DNA from: an uncultured Bacteroides sp.
GTDB taxonomy: Bacteria; Bacteroidota; Bacteroidia; Bacteroidales; Bacteroidaceae
Assembly: GCF_937912035.1 (NCBI RefSeq)
Contig: NZ_CALDPF010000036.1
Span: forward strand, 1-64,000
Direction: 5' to 3'
Length of the DNA stretch: 64,000 bases
In this document: piece after piece, positions 41,294 through 50,063 of the stretch
Numbering within the stretch: the first letter of the stretch is position 1
How the letters are laid out: each line of letters opens with the position of its first letter
Program-made: the position numbers and the translations under genes
The notes under the pieces: model-generated
The model's database searches: none
What the model saw: only the letters and a program-made list of their open reading frames with translations
Told to the model about the DNA's origin: nothing

Positions 41294-43366
41294 TTAATTT
41301 GATGAAACTTCACCAATATAATCTGCATTTACGGAAGGGAAACCACCTGCTGTTATTTCCCAAATTTCGGCTGCTTTCCAAATTGTGCCATCAGTAACTT
41401 TAAGATTTTCAGCTTTTTCAAGATCATTATAATTTTCTTCTCCTACTTCTACGCAGTGGTCTATTCCATTAACTGCATTATTAATGCCAACCAATTTAAT
41501 ACCTGATACATTATCAGGCAATACAGCATAACATGAAGTTACATGTCCGTTATTATATCCCGCAATAGCACCGATATTATTACCTGCATTACCAAGCAAT
41601 GATACATGTGTTGAATAGCATCCATAAATATAAGCCGGTGACGATGTAGAATTCAGATTATAACCAACAATACCACCTATAGCCTCTGAGGTTAAATTAC
41701 CTGCACCCACAATAGAATTTGCTGAATAGCTTGCAACCACTTCACCACGAGCATTATATCCTACTACTCCACCAAGATTTGCACTATTACCTGTTGAATT
41801 ATGGATAACAGTACATTTATCTACTACACATTGCGCTACTGTTCCAAAGCCATTTTCTCCAGCTATACCTCCTGCCCTATTACCAGATATTGTAATTTCG
41901 TACACAGCACATTTTAAAATACGACCACTCGTCTTAGTGCCACCTTCCTCTGAATTAGAACCTACAATTCCACCAGCACTTTGACCAGTAGATGTAATTT
42001 TAGTATTATTGCCTGATGCTGTACAATATTCAATCTTTCCATAATTAACACCAGCTACTCCACCTGCACTGTTTCCACTTACTGTCACGTTCTGTACATT
42101 ACAGTTATTAACTTGTAGGCTATTGTTACCTGTTACTGTACCGGCATAAATTCCACCTGCAACTTCCGAATCGCGAACATTACATTTGTCTATCATCCCT
42201 AAACTTTCTCCAGCAATAACTCCTACAGAGGATGAACCTGTTATCTTAGCACCTGAAAATTTAACATCATGAACCTTTCCACTAGCTGCAAGTCCACCAA
42301 AGAAACCGGCATTACCGTTGGTTACATTCACATTTAAATTATGTATATATTTACCATTCCCATCAAAATTTCCTGAATACCCTTCTGTAATATCATTTCC
42401 TATAGGATTCCATGATTTCCCGTTCATATCAATATCTGCCTCAAGAATGACATTTGAACTTAAATGGTCTTCTTGAGAGGCCCATGTTAACAATCCGTCG
42501 GCATTATATACATGATATACTCCATCAATTATTTTATATCCTTGTGACGGAACAAAATTTCCTGGAGTTACTTCATTTAAATTCAAGATTTTACCGGCTG
42601 TCAATATTACAGAAGTATTACCTACTTTCTGCCATTCATTATTGTTATCATCGTAAAAAACAAGAGTCAAACCATTGCTTAATGTAGCAGGAGCGGTTAC
42701 AAAATAGTAAGTTGCCCCAGATGAAAATTCACCACTAAGTGTCACCTCTGTTTCAGCAAAATCTGCTTCCACTGTTGCAGAATGAGTAACAGATGAAGCA
42801 TCAATATGTATTGTTCCAGCCAATGCTTCTCCATTATTTCCACGAAACTTTACTTTTGTAATGTTATTGTTCCCAGTATATTGTAAAGTAAACTTCACCA
42901 AAGCACAAGCATTTTTGAAAGCTAAAGTTTTATCACTGACGGACTTTGCCACTGACGGATTCAGCATATTAGCAAAACTACCTTCAAATGCAACTTGTTC
43001 GGCAGGCAACGTAGTAGTAATCACACTACCGGAAAGAACAGCATTCGCATCATACGGATATAATGCATAATATGTCTCCAAATTATTTTGTGCTGACCCG
43101 GTAAATATAACTGAAGATCCACCAGTCGAGGTTGTAAATTTATTATTACTATTGGAATCAAATAAAGATATGGCATCATCTTCCTTCCATTCGACAACAT
43201 TGTTTGTAGTTAAAACAGTACGCGAAATAGCATCAATACCTGCCTTGAACTCCATTTTAACTTTTTCAGTACTTGAAGAATTTGTATCCGAAATAATTTC
43301 TTCTTTAGTACATGAATACAACATTGATGTTCCTAAAATAAGAAACGGTATAAAATATTTTTTCAT
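41294..43366 (-). CDS. fimbrillin-like lipoprotein with GLUG repeats
   Basis: A 690-residue surface protein. The N-terminus (FLILGTSMLYSC) is a lipoprotein signal with Cys19 as the lipidated residue. Residues about 30-270 resemble the fimbrillin/Mfa-like domain of Bacteroidales (ISRTVLTTNNVVEWKEDDAISLF, then TYYALYPYDA). From about 285 (YHVYNADGLLTWAS) onward there are GLUG-type beta repeats with patterns such as GGVAGVNYG, GGIVGSNSE and GGIAGENG. It is probably an adhesin or a fimbrial tip-like subunit. Base composition is more AT-rich than its neighbours, and it has a companion peptide gene 15 bp upstream; it looks like an accessory insertion. Confidence 0.85.
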   Translation of the reverse strand: MKKYFIPFLILGTSMLYSCTKEEIISDTNSSSTEKVKMEFKAGIDAISRTVLTTNNVVEWKEDDAISLFDSNSNNKFTTSTGGSSVIFTGSAQNNLETYYALYPYDANAVLSGSVITTTLPAEQVAFEGSFANMLNPSVAKSVSDKTLAFKNACALVKFTLQYTGNNNITKVKFRGNNGEALAGTIHIDASSVTHSATVEADFAETEVTLSGEFSSGATYYFVTAPATLSNGLTLVFYDDNNNEWQKVGNTSVILTAGKILNLNEVTPGNFVPSQGYKIIDGVYHVYNADGLLTWASQEDHLSSNVILEADIDMNGKSWNPIGNDITEGYSGNFDGNGKYIHNLNVNVTNGNAGFFGGLAASGKVHDVKFSGAKITGSSSVGVIAGESLGMIDKCNVRDSEVAGGIYAGTVTGNNSLQVNNCNVQNVTVSGNSAGGVAGVNYGKIEYCTASGNNTKITSTGQSAGGIVGSNSEEGGTKTSGRILKCAVYEITISGNRAGGIAGENGFGTVAQCVVDKCTVIHNSTGNSANLGGVVGYNARGEVVASYSANSIVGAGNLTSEAIGGIVGYNLNSTSSPAYIYGCYSTHVSLLGNAGNNIGAIAGYNNGHVTSCYAVLPDNVSGIKLVGINNAVNGIDHCVEVGEENYNDLEKAENLKVTDGTIWKAAEIWEITAGGFPSVNADYIGEVSSN

Positions 43367-43381
43367 ACATAAAATCTTAAT

Positions 43382-43540
43382 TCACCAACTATATTCACTT
43401 TCTTCAAATCCTTCATGCGTTGACGAACCGAAATTAGTTCCACTACCAACAAGAATCGCATATTCACATTCCAAGTTTATCACTTGACATTCCGGAGATT
43501 CATAAGTCTCCACTTCCATAATAACATTGTTCGTTTTCAT
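43382..43540 (-). CDS. 52-residue fimbrillin-associated peptide
   Basis: Directly upstream of the lipoprotein gene (15-bp gap) is an ATG-opened frame of 52 residues, MKTNNVIMEVETYESPECQ... ending EESEYSW. It is acidic, with a Gly/Ser-rich centre (VGSGTNFGSST) and a terminal Trp. Short peptides with this layout (P-x-V/I-x-V-I start, SG-rich middle, E-rich end in W) occur beside fimbrillin and surface lipoprotein genes in Bacteroidales; their function is unknown. The frame fits the gap and the spacing supports cotranscription. Confidence 0.6.
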   Translation of the reverse strand: MKTNNVIMEVETYESPECQVINLECEYAILVGSGTNFGSSTHEGFEESEYSW

Positions 43541-43767
43541 ATTTTCCACTTGTTTAATATTGTTTGAACATTGTAAAGATATATATAATTTTTGTAATTG
43601 TATTAATTCATTCCAATTAAATTACATAAAATTCTTTTATTTATCACAACATATAATCATAAAAAACTTTATTCAGAAATATATTATAATAGGATCATAT
43701 CATGCAATAAAATATGCCATAAAGCAAACTTTTTGACATAAAAGTTAGGAATTAAATATTATTTAGT

Positions 43768-43775
43768 TACTTTTG
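43768..43775 (+). promoter_or_regulatory. candidate -7 box for the his operon segment
   Basis: TACTTTTG fits the consensus 38 bases before hisH. No TTTG at the right distance was found. The 230 bases upstream (43541-43767) are AT-rich and show no other feature. Confidence 0.5.
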
Positions 43776-43812
43776 CAAAAACGAATAAGGAAGGCAGAAA
43801 TAAGACAAATAT

Positions 43813-44403
43813 ATGAATGTAGCAATCATAAAATATAATGCCGGAAACATATTCTCTGTAGATTATGCTTTAAAGCGTATTGGAGTGACACCTGTCATAA
43901 CATCCGACAAGGAGACTATTCTTAAAGCTGACAAAGTGATATTTCCAGGTGTAGGTGAGGCTGAAACAACAATGAAATATCTGAAAGAACAAAATTTGGA
44001 TATATTGATAAAGGACTTAAAGCAGCCGGTTTTAGGAATATGCTTGGGCATGCAGCTTATGTGTAAATATTCCGAAGAAGGAAATACAGAATGTCTCGGG
44101 ATTTTTGATACAGATGTAAAGAGATTCTGTCCGGAAAGACACATTGACAAGGTGCCACACATGGGATGGAACACCATCGAAAATACCGTAAGCCCTCTGT
44201 TTAAAGGATTCGACAAGGATGAGTATGTTTATTTCGTCCACAGCTATTATGTTCCGCTGAACGATTTCACAGCCGCACGTACCAACTACATTCTTCCTTA
44301 CAGTTCTGCGCTGCACAAAGACAACTTCTATGCCACACAGTTCCATCCTGAAAAGAGTGGAAAAACGGGAGAAAGAATCTTAAGAAATTTCTTAGAACTA
44401 TAA
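43813..44403 (+). CDS. hisH: imidazole glycerol phosphate synthase, glutaminase subunit
   Basis: A 196-residue class I glutamine amidotransferase that feeds ammonia to HisF. The nucleophile Cys is in GICLGMQLM (about residue 78), and the His and Glu are in TQFHPEKSG (about 180). It is the first gene of a compact cluster hisH-hisA-hisF-hisIE. hisG, hisD, hisC and hisB are not in the window, so the pathway is split between loci. Confidence 0.97.
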   Translation: MNVAIIKYNAGNIFSVDYALKRIGVTPVITSDKETILKADKVIFPGVGEAETTMKYLKEQNLDILIKDLKQPVLGICLGMQLMCKYSEEGNTECLGIFDTDVKRFCPERHIDKVPHMGWNTIENTVSPLFKGFDKDEYVYFVHSYYVPLNDFTAARTNYILPYSSALHKDNFYATQFHPEKSGKTGERILRNFLEL

Positions 44404-44418
44404 ACACATAATAATATT

Positions 44419-45156
44419 ATGATAGAAATAATTCCAGCCATAGACATAATAGACGGAAAATGTGTCCGCCTCTCAAAAGGAGACTATGACTCTAAAAAGA
44501 TATACAATGAAAATCCTGTTGAAGTAGCAAAAGAATTTGAGGCATACGGTATAAGACGATTGCACGTAGTTGACTTGGACGGAGCCAAATCAAAACATAT
44601 TGTCAACTACAGGATTTTGGAGCAACTGGCCGGAAGAACCTCTCTTATTATCGACTTCGGAGGAGGTATAAAGTCGGATGAAGACCTTATTATAGCTTTC
44701 GATAATGGCGCACAAATGGTTACCGTAGGAAGTATAGCGGTCAAAAATCCTCAATTGTTCGAAAAATGGCTGAACAAATATGGTCACGAACAGATAATCC
44801 TTGGTGCCGACGTAAAAGACAACAAAATAGCTATTAACGGCTGGAAAGAAGAAAGCGACATTATGCTTGAAGATTTTCTGAACGATTATACAGCCAAAGG
44901 AGTATCTAAAGTTCTTTGTACAGACATAAGCAAGGACGGAATGCTGGAAGGCCCGTCAATAGAACTTTACAAAAAAATAATGGTAAACCATCCGGACATG
45001 CACTTGATAGCCAGTGGAGGAGTAAGCTGCCTTGATGATATATACAGACTGGATGAAGCAGGTATTCCTGCAGTGGTATTCGGGAAAGCCATATATGAAG
45101 GTAAAATCAAACTAAAGGACTTGTCCGATTTATCAAACTCTGACAAACAAGACTGA
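44419..45156 (+). CDS. hisA: phosphoribosylformimino-5-aminoimidazole carboxamide ribotide isomerase
   Basis: A 245-residue TIM barrel, ProFAR isomerase. The catalytic Asp pair is in EIIPAIDIIDGKCVRL (about residue 9) and LCTDISKDGMLEGPS (about 170-180). VDLDGAKS and GGGIKS, repeated as ASGGVS in the second half, show the half-barrel symmetry shared with HisF. The gene lies 15 bp after hisH and 2 bp before hisF. Confidence 0.97.
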   Translation: MIEIIPAIDIIDGKCVRLSKGDYDSKKIYNENPVEVAKEFEAYGIRRLHVVDLDGAKSKHIVNYRILEQLAGRTSLIIDFGGGIKSDEDLIIAFDNGAQMVTVGSIAVKNPQLFEKWLNKYGHEQIILGADVKDNKIAINGWKEESDIMLEDFLNDYTAKGVSKVLCTDISKDGMLEGPSIELYKKIMVNHPDMHLIASGGVSCLDDIYRLDEAGIPAVVFGKAIYEGKIKLKDLSDLSNSDKQD

Positions 45157-45158
45157 TT

Positions 45159-45914
45159 ATGCTTGCAAAAAGAATTATACCATGCCTTGACATAAAAGAC
45201 GGACAGACAGTAAAAGGTACAAACTTCGTAAATCTGCGTCAGGCAGGCGACCCTGTGGAACTGGGAAAAGCTTATAGCGAACAGGGCGCAGACGAGCTTG
45301 TTTATCTTGACATCACAGCCAGCCACGAAGGAAGAAAAACATTTACAGATCTTGTGAAGCGAATAGCCGCACATATTAATATTCCTTTCACCGTAGGCGG
45401 CGGAATAAACGAGCTGAAAGATGTTGACAGATTACTCAATGCCGGAGCTGATAAGGTATCTATAAACTCCGCAGCCATAAGGAATCCGATGCTTGTGGAT
45501 GAAATAGCAAAACACTTCGGATCACAAGTTTGCGTTGTAGCCATTGATGCCAGACAGACAGCCAATGGCTGGAAATGTTATCTAAACGGCGGAAGAGTGG
45601 AAACCCAGAGATACCTGTACGAATGGGCTAAGGAAGTCAATGACCGTGGCGCAGGAGAAATCCTGTTCACAAGTATGGACCATGACGGAGTGAAAACCGG
45701 ATATGCCAACGAAGCATTGGCGCATCTGAGCGAGACACTGGACATTCCTGTTATCGCCTCAGGGGGTGCCGGAAAAATGGAGCATTTCAGAGATGCATTT
45801 ACTTTGGGTAAGGCAGACGCCGCACTCGCAGCAAGTGTGTTCCACTTTGGAGAGATACCTATAATGAAACTGAAAGAGTATCTTCATGAAGAAGGTATTT
45901 CCGTAAGACTTTAA
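45159..45914 (+). CDS. hisF: imidazole glycerol phosphate synthase, cyclase subunit
   Basis: A 251-residue TIM barrel that converts PRFAR plus ammonia from HisH to IGP and AICAR. The catalytic Asp residues are in RIIPCLDIKDGQTVKG (about residue 11) and in LFTSMDHDGVKTGY (about 130). VGGGIN and ASGGAG bind phosphates. Length is normal. Confidence 0.97.
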   Translation: MLAKRIIPCLDIKDGQTVKGTNFVNLRQAGDPVELGKAYSEQGADELVYLDITASHEGRKTFTDLVKRIAAHINIPFTVGGGINELKDVDRLLNAGADKVSINSAAIRNPMLVDEIAKHFGSQVCVVAIDARQTANGWKCYLNGGRVETQRYLYEWAKEVNDRGAGEILFTSMDHDGVKTGYANEALAHLSETLDIPVIASGGAGKMEHFRDAFTLGKADAALAASVFHFGEIPIMKLKEYLHEEGISVRL

Positions 45915-45952
45915 ATACATATACATATTAACCGAAAAAAGATTATAGAATT

Positions 45953-46564
45953 ATGGAATTGAATTTTGACAAAATGAACGGACTGGTTCCTGCCATCATA
46001 CAAGACAACTACACTCAGAAAGTACTTATGCTGGGCTTCATGAACGAAGAGGCATATCAGAAAACAATAGAAACAGGCAAGGTTACTTTCTTCAGCCGCA
46101 CAAAGAACAGACTTTGGACCAAAGGCGAGGAAAGCGGAAACTTCCTGAACGTGGTATCTATAAAGGCCGACTGTGATAACGATACTCTCCTCATAATGGT
46201 GAACCCTGTAGGACCTGTCTGCCACCTTGGCACAGATACTTGCTGGGGAGACAAAAACGAGCAAGACATAATGTTCCTTAAAGAGCTTCAGGACTTCATC
46301 TGCAAACGACATGAAGAAATGCCTGAAAAATCATATACAACAAGTCTCTTCCAGTCGGGAGTGAACAAAATGGCACAGAAAGTGGGTGAAGAAGCCGTTG
46401 AAACTGTGATCGAAGCATGCAACGGTACTGACGAAAGACTTATTTATGAAGGAGCAGACCTACTCTATCACCTTATAGTATTGCTTACTTCGAAAGGTTA
46501 CCGTATAGAAGATCTGGCAAGAGAACTGAAAGAACGCCACAGTGAAACATGGAAAAAACATTAA
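45953..46564 (+). CDS. hisIE: bifunctional phosphoribosyl-AMP cyclohydrolase / phosphoribosyl-ATP pyrophosphatase
   Basis: A 203-residue fusion. The N-terminal HisI domain has LMLGFMNEEAYQKT, TKGEESGNFL and the metal-binding DCDNDTLL with Cys in VCHLGTDTCW. The C-terminal HisE domain (about 110-203) is an all-alpha MazG-like fold with QKVGEEAVETVIEA. It performs steps 2 and 3 of histidine synthesis. It ends 3 bp before an ABC ATPase gene. Confidence 0.96.
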   Translation: MELNFDKMNGLVPAIIQDNYTQKVLMLGFMNEEAYQKTIETGKVTFFSRTKNRLWTKGEESGNFLNVVSIKADCDNDTLLIMVNPVGPVCHLGTDTCWGDKNEQDIMFLKELQDFICKRHEEMPEKSYTTSLFQSGVNKMAQKVGEEAVETVIEACNGTDERLIYEGADLLYHLIVLLTSKGYRIEDLARELKERHSETWKKH

Positions 46565-46567
46565 TAG

Positions 46568-47248
46568 ATGAGCGAAGCACCACTTATATCATACAGCAAT
46601 GTAAGCATCTGGCAACAGGAACAGGAGATTCTGGAAAATATCAGTTTCAGCATCAATCCCGGAGAGTTTGTCTATCTTATAGGTAAGGTAGGAAGCGGAA
46701 AATCCACTTTCCTGAAATCCATATATGGCGAACTTGACATAAAGGACGGTAGTGCAACAGTGCTGGGTTATGACATGAAAAGTATAAAAAGAAAACATAT
46801 CCCTGCACTAAGAAGAAGAATAGGTATCGTTTTTCAGGACTTCCAGCTACTTACAGACCGTACAGTAAAAGAAAATCTGGAATTTGTGCTGAAAGCAACC
46901 GGATGGAAAAACAATAACGACATCCAGGCCAGAATAACAGAAGTTCTTACGCAGGTAGGAATGGAAACCAAAGGATACAAGATGCCTAACGAACTGTCAG
47001 GAGGCGAACAGCAGCGAATTGTAATAGCCCGGGCAATTCTGAACAAGCCTGAACTTATTCTGGCAGACGAACCGACAGGTAATCTAGATGTGGAAACCGG
47101 TCATCGTATTGTTGAGCTCCTCAGGGAAATATGTTCTCAAGGATCGGCAATAATAATGACTACTCACAATATAAACTTACTTTCGGAATATCCCGGCAAA
47201 GTATATAAATGTGAGGCCCATAAGCTGGAAGAGCAGCAGAATTCATAA
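46568..47248 (+). CDS. ftsE: FtsE-type ABC ATPase
   Basis: A 226-residue ABC ATPase: Walker A GKVGSGKSTFLKS (about 39), Q-loop FQDFQLL, signature ELSGGEQQRI (about 143), Walker B ILADEPTGNLD and H-loop TTHNINLL. DRTVKENLEFVLKATGW resembles FtsE, the cytosolic partner of FtsX that activates cell-wall hydrolases at division. No ftsX-type gene is beside it (the permease at 54556 is LolC/E-like), so the assignment to FtsE rather than LolD is by sequence style only. Confidence 0.8.
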   Translation: MSEAPLISYSNVSIWQQEQEILENISFSINPGEFVYLIGKVGSGKSTFLKSIYGELDIKDGSATVLGYDMKSIKRKHIPALRRRIGIVFQDFQLLTDRTVKENLEFVLKATGWKNNNDIQARITEVLTQVGMETKGYKMPNELSGGEQQRIVIARAILNKPELILADEPTGNLDVETGHRIVELLREICSQGSAIIMTTHNINLLSEYPGKVYKCEAHKLEEQQNS

Positions 47249-47307
47249 AAAAATCAAACATGAACGTAAAATTGGCATAAAAACAAAAAGAAATTGATTA
47301 TTATTGC

Positions 47308-47315
47308 TAATTTTG
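47308..47315 (+). promoter_or_regulatory. candidate -7 box for lysC
   Basis: TAATTTTG fits TAnnTTTG 49 bases before lysC. No TTTG box at the right distance was found. Confidence 0.45.
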
Positions 47316-47363
47316 CATTCTGATATTTAATTATTAACAATCCATTAAAATTCGAAACGTAAA

Positions 47364-48683
47364 ATGAAGGTTTTAAAGTTTGGAGGAACATCGGTAGGCT
47401 CTGCACAGAGAATGAAAGATGTTGCCAAATTGATTTCTGACGGCGAGCAGAAAATAGTAGTACTCTCCGCAATGTCGGGTACAACTAACACATTAGTTGA
47501 AATTTCGGATTATCTGTACAAGAAAAATCCTGAAGGTGCGAATGAAATCATCAATAAGCTGGAAGCAAAGTATAAACAGCATATAGATGAACTTTATTCT
47601 ACTGAAGAATATAAACAGAAGACATTGGAATTCGTAAAGTCAGTATTTGACTATATCCGTTCATATACAAAAGACATTTTCACTTTGTTCGAAGAAAAAG
47701 TTATCCTGGCTCAGGGAGAAATCATTTCTACAAACATGGTGACAAACTACCTTTGCGAACAAGGAATCAACGCAGTTCTTCTGCCAGCATTGGAATATAT
47801 GCGTACAGACAAGAACAGCGAACCTGACCTGACTTACATCCGTGAGAAACTGGCTCTCCAACTTGAAGCAAATCCAGGATATGAAATCTATATCACTCAG
47901 GGTTATATCTGCCGCAACGCTTACGGCGAGATAGACAACCTGCAGAGAGGCGGTAGCGACTACACAGCATCTCTTATCGGTGCGGCAGTCAACGCTTCTG
48001 AAATACAGATATGGACAGATATCGACGGTATGCACGACAATGACCCTCGTATCGTTGAGAAGACTTCTCCTGTACGTCAGTTACACTTCGAAGAAGCTGC
48101 AGAACTGGCTTACTTCGGCGCAAAGATTCTTCACCCTACATGCGTACAGCCTGCCAAATATGCAAATATCCCGGTAAGACTGCTCAACACTATGGAGCCA
48201 AGCGCACCAGGTACTCTTATCTCTAACGAAACAGAGAAAGGCAAGATTAAGGCAGTAGCAGCAAAAGACAATATCACTGCTATCAAGATCAAGTCAAGCC
48301 GTATGCTGCTTACCCACGGATTCCTCCGCAAGGTATTCGAAATATTCGAAAGCTACCAGACTGCAATAGATATGGTTTGTACTTCGGAAGTTGGAGTATC
48401 GATGTCTATCGACAATACAAAGCACCTCAACGAAATTGTTGACGACCTAAAGAAGTACGGTACAGTTACTGTTGATCAGGACATGTGTATCGTATGTGTG
48501 GTAGGTGACTTGGAATGGGAAAACGTAGGTTTCGAATCAAAAGCTCTTCAGGCAATGAAAGAAGTTCCTGTTCGTATGATTTCATACGGAGGAAGTAACT
48601 ACAACATTTCTTTCCTTATCCGTGAAGAAGACAAGAAACGTGCACTGCAGTCTCTGAGCGATGTTTTATTCAACAATAAATAA
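47364..48683 (+). CDS. lysC: aspartate kinase
   Basis: A 439-residue monofunctional aspartokinase, the first step to lysine, methionine, threonine and diaminopimelate. KFGGTSVGSA at residues 4-13 is the nucleotide-binding start; GGSDYTASL and WTDIDGMHDNDPR are the aspartate-binding blocks. Two C-terminal ACT domains (about 300-439, with TAIKIKSSRML and SYGGSNYNISFLI) suggest allosteric control by an end product. lysA follows 103 bp on, after a terminator. Confidence 0.96.
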   Translation: MKVLKFGGTSVGSAQRMKDVAKLISDGEQKIVVLSAMSGTTNTLVEISDYLYKKNPEGANEIINKLEAKYKQHIDELYSTEEYKQKTLEFVKSVFDYIRSYTKDIFTLFEEKVILAQGEIISTNMVTNYLCEQGINAVLLPALEYMRTDKNSEPDLTYIREKLALQLEANPGYEIYITQGYICRNAYGEIDNLQRGGSDYTASLIGAAVNASEIQIWTDIDGMHDNDPRIVEKTSPVRQLHFEEAAELAYFGAKILHPTCVQPAKYANIPVRLLNTMEPSAPGTLISNETEKGKIKAVAAKDNITAIKIKSSRMLLTHGFLRKVFEIFESYQTAIDMVCTSEVGVSMSIDNTKHLNEIVDDLKKYGTVTVDQDMCIVCVVGDLEWENVGFESKALQAMKEVPVRMISYGGSNYNISFLIREEDKKRALQSLSDVLFNNK

Positions 48684-48696
48684 AACTCTATAATAC

Positions 48697-48744
48697 AAAG
48701 GCGAATGGCTGTGGATTGATATATCCAGACCATTCGCTTTTTTT
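48697..48744 (+). terminator. terminator of lysC
   Basis: GCGAATGG (48701-48708) pairs with CCATTCGC (48730-48737), with a second inner stem (TGGAT/ATCCA), and is followed by T7. Confidence 0.85.
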
Positions 48745-48786
48745 GTAAAAACAGCTACAAACGAAAATAAAAAAACAGAACACTTT

Positions 48787-49947
48787 ATGAAAGGTACATT
48801 CCCTATCGGAAAATTCCGCGAAATGGAAACTCCATTCTATTATTATGATGCAAATCTGCTTCGCGAAACTCTTCAGACTATAAAGGATGAAAGTGGCAAA
48901 TACAATAAATTCTGCGTTCATTATGCTGTTAAGGCAAATGCCAATCCTAAGGTTCTCAGTATTATCCGCGAAAGCGGTCTTGGTGCCGACTGTGTAAGCG
49001 GCGGCGAAATCAAAGCGGCTATCAAAGCCGGATTTCCTCCAAGCAAGATAGTATATGCAGGAGTAGGTAAAACAGACTGGGAGATCAATCTCGGACTGGA
49101 CTACGATATTTTCTGCTTCAATGTAGAATCTGTTCCAGAACTTGAAGTCATCAACGAACTTGCAGCAGCCAAAGGCAAGATTGCAAGAGTGGCTTTCCGT
49201 ATCAATCCTGATGTAGGAGCACATACTCACGCCAACATCACAACAGGTCTTGCAGAAAACAAGTTCGGTATCAGCATGAACGATATGGACTATGTTATTG
49301 ACCGTGCATTAGAGATGAATAATGTGAAGTTTGTAGGACTTCATTTCCACATTGGTTCTCAGATTCTTGATATGGGCGATTTCGTTGCTCTCTGCAACAG
49401 AGTGAACGAACTGCAGGAAAAACTGTTCGCACGCCAGATTATCGTTGAACACATCAACGTAGGTGGCGGACTCGGTATAGACTATGCTCATCCTAACCGT
49501 CAGCCGATACCTGATTTTGCAGAATACTTCAAGACATACCACAAACATCTGCGCCTTCGTCCGCAGCAGACACTGCATTTCGAACTGGGACGTGCAGTAG
49601 TTGGGCAGTGCGGTAGCCTCATCACAAAGGTTACTTACGTAAAACAGGGAACAAACAAACAGTTTGCAATCGTTGACGCAGGTATGACAGACCTTATACG
49701 TCCGGCTCTGTATCAGGCATATCACAAAATAGAAAACATAACTTCAGATGAGGCAATGGAAACATACGATGTAGTTGGCCCTATCTGCGAATCATCAGAT
49801 GTTTTCGGAAAAGCTATCGACCTGAACAAAACTAAGAGAGGCGACTTGATAGCCCTTCGTTCGGCAGGAGCATACGGTGAAATAATGGCATCGGCATACA
49901 ACTGCAGAACACTTCCGCAAGGATATACATCCGATGAACTTATTTAA
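48787..49947 (+). CDS. lysA: diaminopimelate decarboxylase
   Basis: A 386-residue PLP enzyme making lysine from meso-diaminopimelate. VHYAVKANANPKVL (about residue 40) holds the PLP Lys; VGLHFHIGSQI and NVGGGLGIDY are family blocks, and GPICESSDVFGKA (about 325) contains the active-site Cys. It is followed by a strong terminator. Being next to lysC it completes the start and end of the lysine pathway at one place. Confidence 0.96.
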   Translation: MKGTFPIGKFREMETPFYYYDANLLRETLQTIKDESGKYNKFCVHYAVKANANPKVLSIIRESGLGADCVSGGEIKAAIKAGFPPSKIVYAGVGKTDWEINLGLDYDIFCFNVESVPELEVINELAAAKGKIARVAFRINPDVGAHTHANITTGLAENKFGISMNDMDYVIDRALEMNNVKFVGLHFHIGSQILDMGDFVALCNRVNELQEKLFARQIIVEHINVGGGLGIDYAHPNRQPIPDFAEYFKTYHKHLRLRPQQTLHFELGRAVVGQCGSLITKVTYVKQGTNKQFAIVDAGMTDLIRPALYQAYHKIENITSDEAMETYDVVGPICESSDVFGKAIDLNKTKRGDLIALRSAGAYGEIMASAYNCRTLPQGYTSDELI

Positions 49948-49967
49948 AGAGACAAAACACACAAGGT

Positions 49968-50013
49968 AAGGCTCCTTAATGGCTAAATAAAAACCATTGA
50001 AGGAGCCTTTTTT
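49968..50013 (+). terminator. terminator of lysA
   Basis: AAGGCTCCTTAATGG (49968-49982) pairs with CCATTGAAGGAGCCTT (49994-50009, one bulge), then T tract. Confidence 0.9.
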
Positions 50014-50027
50014 CTGAAATTTTGAAC

Positions 50028-50035
50028 TACTTTTG
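50028..50035 (+). promoter_or_regulatory. candidate -7 box for the glycosyltransferase gene
   Basis: TACTTTTG fits the consensus 29 bases before the start. The -33 position falls in the T-rich end of the lysA terminator without a clear TTTG. Confidence 0.45.
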
Positions 50036-50063
50036 CATGACTTTTCAGAAAACAAAATAAGAT

